From contig JAZHRO010000054.1 of the NCBI GenBank assembly GCA_037157565.1, forward strand, positions 17,405,501 through 17,469,500: 64,000 bases of DNA. The letters run 5' to 3'. Under the pieces are notes generated by a model that did no database searches, was not told the DNA's origin, and saw only the letters and a program-made list of their open reading frames with translations. Each line of letters begins with the position of its first letter. The stretch's first letter is position 1. Both the position numbers and the translations under genes were made by a program. This DNA is from Thalassia testudinum. Its lineage: Eukaryota; Streptophyta; Magnoliopsida; Alismatales; Hydrocharitaceae. Shown one piece after another: positions 34,367 to 44,635 of the stretch.

Positions 34367-37183
34367 CCTTCCCAAGGGTCATTGGACCATTTTGGGAGAT
34401 TCGGGAGGGGTTTGTTGCAGTTTGCAACTACCTGGAACTTGTCTTGGGTCCTGCGGGTAAAATAGGACTGGTGGAGGGGGGGGTATTTTTACAATTTACC
34501 CTGGCCCCACACCCTTCCAACGCACACCTTAAACCCTAACCCTAGGCTAAAACCTCCCCCCTCCCTTGGAACTCAAGCCCTACCTCTCCCCACGTTTCCC
34601 CCCTGCGGCTCCACCTTCCTCCCCCTTCCTCCCCTATCTCCTTTGCCGTGCAAGGAGCTGAGCTGCTGAAGCTTGACCGCGAGGAGTTCATGAGGAGCTG
34701 GGAGCATGTTGGGAGCAAGCTGCTATTGAAGCTCCTGCGCGAGCTGGGAGCAGGTAGGCACAGAGGGAGTCTGCTGCAAGGGGAAAAAACCTAACAGACG
34801 ATTCTGCGGAATCATTTTTCCGCAGAATCGGATGTCTGAGAGGAACCTCAGACGTCTTATAGGACGTCCGGAGTTGCATCCAGACGTTTGATCCTACGCA
34901 AAAATCAAAGGTAACACCCTACTCGAGGACTGTACTTTTCATACCGTCTCCCCTTACCCCGCTGTAGACCTAAGTGCATTGAGGGTTGTGCATGTGCGGC
35001 GCAAGGCATGGGGAAGACCCCTCGTGAGGGAAGGAGGGTTTGCGGAGGGCCTTGGGAGAGTTTTCTACGCAGATCAGACGTCTGACCGGACAACTGGAGG
35101 TAGCACCCGATGTCCGATAAAGCAGATTCAAACAGTAAGGTCCTGACCGCCTGTTCCTTTTCGTACATATTGTCTGCGAGTGACTGAACGTCATTGAGCA
35201 CATGCAGAGCCATTGGGAAGGTGCGCAAGCGCGACGTCCCAAGCACTTTAGGATGTCTAGACGACTGACACCCGTCCCGGACATCCGAGTACGCTACCAG
35301 ATGTCTGGAGAAATCCCAGGACGACCATGAGGGGTTCCAGACATTCGGCCTTCAACACAGAACACAAGGTGACCTTCCTGTTACCGTTTAAGACATCTGG
35401 GACCTCTCCCAGATGTCTATTGTTAGTCTGATTTGATGGATTCAGGAACCAGGCGACCGGTTAAACTAGACCCGCTTGCCTGGTCTGGTTCAAGTGAACT
35501 AGGAAGGGTGTTTGGGTCAATTCAGGGCCCAAACAAAGTCAATTTTTTCGTAAATAAGGTACCGTTGGGTTCCTATTGGAAGTTACCATGTGATGGAACC
35601 TTGTTCTAACTATTTTGAATTCTTTTTCCTGTCTCGAGAAATATTGAAATGGTTGGTTTGACCGTCTATGTTAATAGGACGCCATTCGTGGTGTGCATAG
35701 GACCCGCAATGGGTACACGGTCCGTCGTTCATGCCCCCATACCTCCCGGTTACTCTAGTAGAGTGGTCTTTACTACCCCTTGTGAATTAAAGGATGAAAG
35801 TGCATGTTATTTAGAACTAATTAATTGAATCCTATGATGTACAATGAACCTTAGGGTTGAGATAAAAAATGAATAATTATACATGCTGTGAATGTTAAAT
35901 TGTGGTAATGCTTCTGAACATGCAAAATTATGAGCTACCTGTCTACATTCGTTGAATCATGGCTTGAACTAAAATACATGTTATATCCTATTTAGCTTGA
36001 TTGATGAGATAAATTTTGAATTGTGAAACTATGAGCTACCTGTTATACCCTAAATTTATCATGATATGAATAGAGGCATGTGTACGGTACGGACGTAAGA
36101 AATTCCTATGCATTAACCCTACGAAGAAAAAGAAGAGGAGCTCACGTGTGCGAAATAACTATCGAATGTCGATGGAAAGTAGCAGGCCCTCGTGTACATG
36201 GTATCGAAGGGAGCTACGGTACTTAGTGTAGGGGGGAGCTTGCCGCCCCACAGGCCCCGGGGTTAGGACTGGCCCTCCTACACCAACTCTTGTTAGGCCC
36301 ACTGGGTAAACCGAGATAGTTAGATGAGGCTATGTAGACTGTGGAGGGGCGAGACCCTTGTTCTGAGAGGGCAAGGCCCTGTGCTGTTCTGTGTTGTACT
36401 TTTGGGTATACCTGCTAGCGTAAACGACTAACTACGTGCCAGTGCAAGGTAGCTACCTGGGTGCTTATCGCGCGTGCCATAGTTATCGATACATCGCAAC
36501 CATGGCTTCGAGGGTGGTAGATCGGGCGTAGGGCTACCACGGGGTGCTCTCTCAACCAGGAGAGTACCACGTGTACATCCTACATCGCAGGAAAATTGCA
36601 ATCAAGATCGTTCCCCTAGGGAACAGGAAGACTGAGAGACATTGTGGACCTCTTGCTAGGAATCTGACGTGTAAACACTAGTTGTTAAATTAACTGTTGT
36701 TTGGATAATTAGATATTACATGTAAACCTGTGGTTTTCCTTGTTACGTAAATGATATAACTATTCTATATGCCACTCTACTCAACGTAAGCTAACTCTAC
36801 ATTATATATAACCATGTATAGGTCAGGGAGTTGAGTAGCCAGCACCACCGGCTGTGGAAGGTGCTGGGTCCAGTCGAGCGCAGCCTTAGTTTTCAATATA
36901 AGTTCTCTTTCAGCCATTTTTTTTACTATAGTGAGTGCTCTATTTCATGTTGGACTCGATGTGTGAACTTTTACTGTCGTGATAGCTAGTTTTAGCTTAT
37001 GTTTATTGTATTTTTCAGCTTTAATTACTTTCGCTGCTTCCTTTGATTTTCCTAGCTACTTGCATGGTGATTTGTGTTGGTTTCGTGCATATGGGTTAGC
37101 TTCTCGTTGGACGATTGGGTCGTGGGTTAGTCGAGGCGAGCCGTTTTCTAGGTTCCCAGAGGGGTCGGATTCAGGTCGTAACA
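34364..37183 (+). repeat. 5' LTR of a truncated Tekay-related element
   Basis: Ends in GGTCGTAACA at 37183, three bases before a primer-binding site. Its right 1 kb aligns with the other Tekay-like LTRs (for example 36240-36480 with 17110-17360). It carries diverged AGACGTCT palindromes (34851, 35077) and the inverted repeat at 34795-34837 with arms CAGACGATTCTGCGGA and TCCGCAGAATCGGATGTCTG. The left border is uncertain; TGACCCTTCCCAAGGGTCA at 34364 is the best candidate. Confidence 0.7.
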
Positions 37184-37186
37184 AGA

Positions 37187-37198
37187 TAGTATCAGAGC
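37187..37198 (+). other. Primer-binding site, one-base variant
   Basis: TAGTATCAGAGC follows the LTR end plus AGA, the same arrangement as at 14400-14414. The second base is A instead of G compared with the Met-tRNA primer site. Confidence 0.8.
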
Positions 37199-37363
37199 AA
37201 AGTCGTCCCGAGAGATAACCCAATGGATTGGAAGTAGACACACATGTGCGTGTAGCTAGGATAGCCATCACAACGTGCCTTCTTGAATTACACATCTGAG
37301 TCTTATTTTCGAGCTTCTGTCTTTGACAATCTTTGTTCGTTTCTCTTCCATCTCCGTATAGGA

Positions 37364-38011
37364 GATGCCTCGCACAGAGTTCGTGGAATCGGTCGTGGGC
37401 ATGGCCGTGGACGCGGTCGCGATGGCGGACGTGCAGGGCTTGGGGCAGGGGCCGATCCACCCCTTCTTCTGGGCATCCAGGTTGAGGACCTCGCCCAGCT
37501 GATCCATGACATCGTCCGGGTGGAGTTCCTGTAGCCTCCTCCTCAACCACCTCCTCCTGTGGATGGGGAGGGAGAGTCCTCTGTGCGGTAAGGGAGTCAC
37601 CGTAGCGCTGGACGAACTGGAGGGGGAGGGGGTGATCCTCCATCACCCCCACCACCCTCAGATACTTCTGAGCACGAGTCCTCCCTACCAGGAGGCGTAC
37701 TTGTACCCGTTTTACGGCTCCACCACGACCTGTTCACTTCGTTCCGGAAGCTGAAGCCCTCCTCCTTCAAGGGGGAGGCGAGCCCGTCTGAGGCTGAGGA
37801 CTGGCTGGAGCAGATGGAGAAAATATTCGACACGCTTCACCCTCCTACAGAAGTCACGTGGCCTTCGCCAAGTATCAGCTGTAGAGTGTAGCTAACAGGT
37901 GGTGGAGAGCGGTCAGTGGCCAGGAGGGAGGAGAGCTGACGTGAGACCGATTTGCGATGCTCTTCTATGAGCTGTACTTTCCACAAACCTGATAGGACTA
38001 GAAGAGACGGA
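37364..38011 (+). pseudogene. Truncated, frame-broken gag of the Tekay-related element
   Basis: Starts MPRTEFVESVVG at 37364. Sense then moves between frames: RGHGRGRGRDGGRAG, GIQVEDLAQLIHDIV, and the conserved core FRKLKPSSFKGEASPSEAED, WLEQMEKIFDTL (37741-37840). This core is close to the gag of the nested Tekay element, so they belong to one family. Several indels and stops break it, and homology ends abruptly at about 38011 at the change to AT-rich DNA. The rest of the element is missing. Confidence 0.85.
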
Positions 38012-38530
38012 AGTTAATTTTTATGATATTATTACTTGTAAATTAATGTTAAATAGTAACATTTATTTTTATGATATTTATTTAAATTGATTTTTAATAT
38101 CAATTTTTTTAGAAGTAGAACCTTAATGCAAGGTAATTACAAAATTGACGTTGACAAAATTAATATTAAGGAATCTTACTTAATACTCTAAGTAAATGAA
38201 AATTTGCCTTCCTTTTTTATAAGATGAACTCGCCCAGCAAACAAACCGTCGAAGAAAATCTACTTTTGATAAGAGTTTTATTTGTCTAATATCACGAACG
38301 AGTGGATTTGAGGCGAATTGCATCGTTTTTTCAAGGGGTTTTTATAAGTAGATATTTAGATATGACGTATATATCTATATGTATTTATTGTTTATGTATA
38401 TATCTCTATAAAATTAATTCATCAAGGTCATATGGGCTTGGTCTCTTAAATTAATAAAAAATATCATAAAAAATTTTAAAAATAAAAAAATTTATATACG
38501 CCTTCTTATATTTATCTTTTTATTTATTTA
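38012..38530. other. AT-rich intergenic DNA
   Basis: Very AT-rich sequence between the gag break and the PPR fragment, with repeated TTTATGATATT and AATTTATAT words. No gene is seen. Confidence 0.6.
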
Positions 38531-38531
38531 T

Positions 38532-38792
38532 GCCGGTGTGGGCGCAAAGGAGGGCCTTGGAGATGACGAGGTCCCTGTGGGGCATTTCATCGAACACCTT
38601 GCGGGTGAGGTGGACGAGGTCGAGCTTGCCGTATGTGTAGAGGGGGACATTGGACACATGGAGGGAGGTGAGGTGGCCAGAATGGAGGGCGTGAGAGTGG
38701 AGCTTGGTGGCGTGGGAGGAGGAGGCACAGGAGGTGACGAAAGAGGGGTAGGTAAAGGGTGAGGAGGCAGAGGAGGGTAGCGTCGATCTGCT
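38532..38792 (-). pseudogene. PPR-protein fragment
   Basis: One minus-strand frame is open from 38792 to about 38532. It reads FTYPSFVTSCASSSHATKLH, SHALHSGHLTSLHVSN, then VPLYTYGKLDLVHLTRKVFD and EMPHRDLVISKALLCAHTG. This is the pattern of plant pentatricopeptide repeat proteins (H-G-L...N-L-Y-G-K...ARKVFDEMPxRDLVSWNALL), which bind organelle RNA. Only about two repeats remain. The usual SWN is replaced by ISK. A stop lies just upstream and AT-rich DNA just downstream, so it is a gene scrap, probably captured or truncated. Confidence 0.75.
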
Positions 38793-38795
38793 TCA

Positions 38796-39720
38796 AGAGG
38801 AGGAGATGGCATCAGTCAAGGCTAAAGATGTTGGTTGGTGATGTGGAACTTGTTACCGAGGAAGATGAAACTAATGTTTATTTCCTAAGGAGGGGGGTGA
38901 GATCGAGCGTGATAAGTAATAATGCGGAATAGAATAACAATTACATGAAATAAACAATCTCACAAGTACACAAGTACTTTTATGTGAAAACTCAAACCCA
39001 GATAAAAACTATCACCTAAACCTCTTGATTTAGGATTTCCCGATCTACCTAGTAGATTAAATCCACTAACGAACTACTTCAAATTAGGGTAGTTCAACCA
39101 CTTACAATTGATGCTACTTACATGAGGGTAGCGTACCTCAAACCGACACTACTTTTTATGAGGGTAGTGTATCTCAAACCCTCCTTTTCACAAGGAGTAT
39201 TTTGTCTCGCAAGAGACGCAAATACCCAAACAAAGATAATTACAAAATATCCTATAATGCCCAAAAAGTAAGCGTAAAGCAAGAAAGTATCTATAAGCAA
39301 ACGGATTTCCCTTAGATGGAAGTGGTGCGACGTGAAGTTGGTAGCCTAACGGTGCTCTCAGATGGATGCTACAAGGCTTAAAGGGCAAGAACTTCTTCTA
39401 AATAATTTTCTTCTTCACTAGGACACAATATGGTGTGGAAGTAATTTCTTAATGTGTACTTAGTTTAGGAAGAGTACTCCTCTATTTATAGAGGTCCTAA
39501 AAAAGCTTTCGAAAGCTTTGGAAGCCTCTTGTAGTCGTTGGGAACAAGGCTCAAGAGAGTGCTCCAAAATCCCACCAAAATCATGATCATTTATGATTCT
39601 AACAGGGTGTCTAGCTTTATGGTCAGACGTCTACGTCATCGTCTAATCTAAGGTTTGGTCATCTGATCTAGAAGGGTGGATGATCTAAAAGGGTGGATGA
39701 TTTGATCAACGTTGGATCAA
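38796..39720. repeat. Unassigned repeat-like DNA, possible LTR
   Basis: No gene. It contains a two-copy direct repeat of ATGAGGGTAGYGTAYCTCAAACC (39122 and 39158) and a TCTATTTATAGAGG core (39481-39494) that could be a TATA box on the plus strand. GGTCAGACGTCTACGTCATCGTCT lies near 39622. The style resembles a plant LTR, but no borders were found. Confidence 0.35.
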
Positions 39721-41607
39721 AATGGATGTTTAATTATCACTTTTAAAATTGGAAAGAGATATGTTAGTGGATGTTGATGGATTGTCATCTGCTCACAGGA
39801 ACTGTGACAGTGGGTGCCGTGGAAGGCAGCAGGTTGAGGTGCAACCTGGCGAGCAGAGCAGTCGGGCATTATTGTGATGACTGGTGCTGCTGCTTCTGCT
39901 GCTGCATGAGGAGATGAGAGATGGGGCGTGTCAGAGAGAGAAAGAGAGGGGAGCTCGCAGTCGGAGAAGCGAAGCACCTCCCAAACCCAACTCCCCCTTT
40001 CACCCTCACTCACTTGGCCAACACCTGTTCCTCTCTCTGCACCCTTTCTGTTGTTGCTGTCTCTTCCTGGGAATAATCCAAAATCAAAGGGGACCATGTC
40101 ATCGCAAGATTAGCAATGCTTTTGATGATTGAGGTTCTGTTGGATTAAGTCAACTTAATTAACTTCCATTCAGATGAGTTTAGGCCAACACACATATAAT
40201 TCGAGTTAAGGTTATTTAATTTAGTGTAAATTTGTTTAGAGATAAAGTTTAACCAATCTATAGTTTACGTTAGATAAAAATTTACAAATAAAAGACATTT
40301 CATATTGATGCTTATATGTAATCTAAGATAATTTTGTGAAGGTATTTATGTGAATTGGATATAAAGTGAAAATAAGTTAAAGATAAAAAATTAGGATGTT
40401 TACCTAAAAATAAGGAATAGAGGTAGGGATAAGTTATCTAAAGATCATTGTACCTCTAGATTATGTTGGTTAATAGAATTTTTTTTTTTATAAGAGTAAA
40501 AGAAGGAGAGAATAAATATGGAAGGAATACAAAATATTCGGGAGAGGATAGTAAAGGATTGGAAGATTAGATAACTCAGTTCTCATCCGTGCATAAATGT
40601 AAGAAAACCTAAACTTAGAGCAAAACAAAAATTTGCTTATCTCCTATAATATCATGGGAAAACGTAAAATATCCCGCACCACACAGATCCTAAGTATCAA
40701 AATTTATCTGTTCTTTTTATTAATATTTTATTCTTCTTCAATTGCTATATTTATTACACAAATTTATTATTCTTACCGAATATCGTACGAGTGAAATTTA
40801 TTCCCCAGTTTTAAATAGTCTCTTTTTAACCGGTTAAAATTATTTCACTTGTGTGTGTGCTGATGTAATGCGAACAACACCTTTTTTTTTTTCCCCCACC
40901 GATTACTTAAACCCAGAAATGTGAGCGATTGGATCGAGGACGAAACGAGTGCAGAAGAGCTGAACCCGTGCCCTTTTTCATTGTCGAAGTTAGCTTTGAG
41001 AACAGAGACAAGATCACATTAAACATTTCCTTCATGTAAATTGTGGGACTAAAAGTGCTGATAGCTGCTAGTTTTACTTTTGCTACGAAGTAACTTTGCT
41101 GTGGTGTTTCCCTATTTTTAACCCTCTGTTACGAAGGGGAGGTGAGTACCAATTTCGACCTTTTGCTTAAATCCAAGGGTAGCTAAGGTAGGTTCATGCG
41201 CGGAGGAATGGAAGGGAACATGCCTAATTAAATTTTTTAAGTGATCGAATGGATCGATTCAATAATTTAAATAATCATACAAAGATAAGCGAATTGGTAA
41301 TTCAATTTCATCACGAAAGGGTGTATATTTGGAAAGAAGGCGATGCTCTTAAATATTTACTAGTAAGGAATAAGAATATAATCTCTTTTTTTCTCTTAGA
41401 TTGCTTGAGAGAAGGCTTCAAGGGCCTCTATCAGCTATTTATTGTGCTGAGATCACTTCTTTTTGTGAGATCTTCTGATTGGATACAACCGTTGCCAAAG
41501 TATATATATTGTCAGGTTATTAATTGTAACGGCTATGCCATCATTTATTTATGGCATAGTCACATTGGACATTTTCCGCCATCCTCTTGTTACTGATTAG
41601 CGTCGGA
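39721..41607. other. Intergenic, no gene seen
   Basis: AT-rich. A perfect 9-base inverted repeat CTATGCCAT/ATGGCATAG lies at 41533-41559. The open frame at 41249-41596 has no recognisable domain. The last few hundred bases may belong to the 5' part of the retroelement remnant that follows. Confidence 0.5.
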
Positions 41608-41806
41608 TGCCTAGGCGAGTCAGATCCCCCAAATCCGCCTGTATCCCGGCCTTTCTACGTGTAGGCGAGTTGAATTCTCGGACCTGCCTGTATTTGGGCC
41701 TTTGTGGATGTAGGTAAGTTGGATCCTCGGACTTGCCTGTAGTCAGGTCCTTTCGGGTGTAGGCAAGTCGAATCCTCAGATTCGCCTATATCCGAGTCTT
41801 TCTGGG
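41608..41806. repeat. 49-bp minisatellite, four units
   Basis: Units start at 41608 (51-52 bases), 41660, 41709 and 41758. The last three are exactly 49 bases, each beginning TGTAGG and containing AAGT or GAGT, TCCTCGGA-like and GCCTGTA words. Divergence between units is about 20-30%. Confidence 0.85.
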
Positions 41807-41839
41807 TTGGACCCCTCTTGTTCGCCTTTTCACGGAGTT

Positions 41840-43955
41840 GAGCCAATGGGCAGTTTTTGCCCCTTATCCAAATTGCACGGTCTCCCTGTTGCTTGCTTTT
41901 TGGACTTATGCCCCTCATGGTCAAGAAGGGGAAACCCCCATCCAGTACCTATACACTGTACAGCTGTATAGTTGATATGCCCGATAGTTTGAAGGGGCAG
42001 GACAGCCATTTTTTTTTTCCTTGTAGAGGGTCACGACGTCTTATATACCTAGCATGGTCTGTTTGATAAGGACTTACCACCTAGGCCTCAAGAGCTTGAC
42101 CTGGCTGCTCAGGTGAACGCCGATAGGATTGTTGAATTTGGGCCAATTGCCCGCTTGAAGCTCAAGCGGGAAAAAATCCGATGGCTTTGTGGTGGGTTGT
42201 GGATTCCTATCCCACGTCATGTAAGTAGGGAGGAGGTGGCAGCTCTAGAACGCGTACCCCACTTTGCACGTTACTTAATGGATTGATAATTTTGTTGTTT
42301 GTTTGCAGCCTTTGGCCGGTTTGCTCGACCAGAGACTCCCAGGTGTCGATGCAGCGGTTCCTCTCAACACCGGTTGCACCACGTAGAGAAGAGGCCCGTG
42401 GAGCAAAGTGAGGGAAGCCAGTCCTCTTGCTCCAAGGAGCCCAAGAGGAAAGAGACGAGAGAGAGCGAGGAGAAGGTGGTGACCCCTCTCAAGTGCCCAA
42501 AGAGGGATCTAGGGAGTGTTCAATTGTCACCGTCCACTCGTAAGAGTTCGAGCGGGGCTGAAGCAGCGGATGCCTTAGTGGATTCACCTGCTCCCTTAGG
42601 CCCACCTGGACCCACAGAGGGGCGTGTTATTCTTGACTCTCTGCTTGCTGCTTCAGCGGAGAAGGCTCAGTCATGCGGAGCGAGTGCGTCTAGCGCCCGT
42701 TCGAACCAGCCGGTGCCTTCTCTCAGCTGGCATAGGAGGTGGTCGTGACCAGGGGTTTCTTTAGTGGAAGTATTTTTGCGTAGCCACAGTATAGGCGGAG
42801 CTCGATGGGGGCAAGGGTGTTGGTGGATCCTTCGAGCAGAGGGGGGTTAGATATGATAGGGCGGACGGTCATATCTACTAATGGATCCATTTTGGAAGCT
42901 GCTAGTGCAGGGCCCATACCTGGTCGAGTAGTCCTAATCCCGGCAGGTAGCTTAAGGGGGTCAAGCGATTCAGGCGGGGGGCTTACCGTGGAGAGGCAGC
43001 TCATTCAGCATCTGAAGGATGCCATATCTTAGGCGACCTCCTGGTCGAGAGGCATGCACCTGAACCATGTGTTCTACTACTGCCTTCGAGTGGTAAGGCT
43101 TGTCTCATTCTACCCTTTACTTATTCTTTGGGAAGGATTTTTTATGTCTACCCATGGTTCTAAGCAGATGGAGCTTCTGGGCACAACTTTTGTTCCCCAT
43201 AGCAGTGCTCCTACCGGTGCTGCCGAGCCTAGCAAGTCATCAAGGGTGGTTCAGATGATCGCGAAGTGGGTCGTGGCGACCAAGGCGGAGCAGTGCAACT
43301 TTGCCCATCGCATGGAGGCATCTACCTCCAGAGAGAAGGCAGAGAAGAGAGCAGAAGATGCCCTTCTCAAGCTGCAATCGCAGCAGTATGTGGCCCGCCA
43401 AGTCTCCTGCCTGGAGGAGCTGAGAAGGCTTGCCCAGCTTTTAGGTAGATTGCCTCCACGAGCGAGAGGCTGGATGAGTCATATTGGAGCACACAAGACT
43501 GAAGTTGTGGCTCTACAAGGCTTATCCGAGCACTTGCAGGCTGCCTGCACCAACGTCCTTTCCCTGAAGGAGGAGGTGCAGGTGTTAAGGGTCGATTACT
43601 CCTTGGTCGTGGAGGGCTATGAGGAGACTCTTTAGGAATAGCGTCTTCGCTTGGATGTGGCTATCAACAAACTTGTCAACATGTCAACATGAGAGGAGGC
43701 ACTGAAAGCCGACCTTGGCAAGGCTCAGTAGCGTGCAGAGGACCAAGGTAAGTCGGTGCTTGAGCTGGAGAAGACTAGCCTGGCGAAGCTCGATCTTGAC
43801 ATGGTGGGGTTCTTCGCTACCGACCCTTTCATGAAGGAAAATCGAGAGGCTTTGTTGAAGGAGGTGGCTAAGCACACCTTGGCGGCAGTGCAGGCCCTAC
43901 TGGAAGGAAAGCACACCTCTGTGGATGAGCTGTGCAGTTGGTCTATGGACTAGTT
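41840..43955 (+). pseudogene. Decayed plant gypsy-type accessory ORF (Tat/Retand-like)
   Basis: Coding-like plus-strand pieces resemble the plant putative gypsy-type transposon protein family, which accompanies Tat-type Ty3/gypsy elements. First comes a piece with SLKGQDSHFFF (about 41990-42020). Then 42083-42286 reads VNADRIVEFGPIARLKLKRE and ends near a TTTGTTTGCAG acceptor-like site (42298-42308). A coiled-coil piece at 43143-43635 contains REKAEKRAEDALLKLQSQQY and LSLKEEVQVLRVDYSLVVEG. The last piece, 43756-43953, contains FMKENREALLKEVAKHTLAA. Frames change several times and stops intervene. Function of the family is unknown. The assignment comes from remembered family style, so it is moderate. 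Confidence 0.55.
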
Positions 43956-44396
43956 CTTGTCCGAGTATGACTGTCAAAAAGCTGAGTGTCACGTCGTGGA
44001 CAAAGTATAGGTGCATAAGCAATTAGACACCACATTAGCCTTTAATAATGATTTTAATGATAATAAATATCTCAAGTAATTGATATGAGAATTGGATCAT
44101 ATGCATATATATTACAATATTGATTTTCAGGTTGAAGCTCTCTTGACGAAATCATGAACCAAGGAAAAAGAGGAGATCAAAGTTAGGTCTCTTTGTATTT
44201 TAGGAATTAGGTTGTAATTTTATATTCTTTAGAATGTAAGGAAAGCCTCAAATTAGATTAGCATCAATTTACATGTTTAAGACATCACTTGCATAAGTCT
44301 AATTTAGTAGAAATATGATAAAACATATCCTTAGGTGTTAACATATCATCCTAGAACCCCATAGGATCATCAAGACCCATTTGGACAATTGGAGGA

Positions 44397-44635
44397 CCTT
44401 TTACAGTCCACCTAACATTAGGTAGTAAGTAACTAATGTTAAGTAGTAAGGCTAAGGCCACCTTGAGACATCTAAGGAATAACAAACTTTGCAATGAACT
44501 TTGTACCTAACATTAGGTAGTTGACCTAACATTAGATATGGGTTACCTAATGTTAGATAGGCCATTTTGGATAAAAGTAAGCAACCCTAGGAGATAGAAA
44601 ACTTTGCACTTAACTGAGTACCTAATGTTAGACAG
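44397..44635. repeat. Palindromic CCTAACATTAGG array
   Basis: CCTAACATTAGG or its half-forms (ACCTAATGTTAG, CTAATGTTAAG) occur about six times in 240 bases (44402, 44422, 44512, 44531, 44550 and 44620). The array is cut at 44636 by the Athila-type LTR. Confidence 0.7.
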
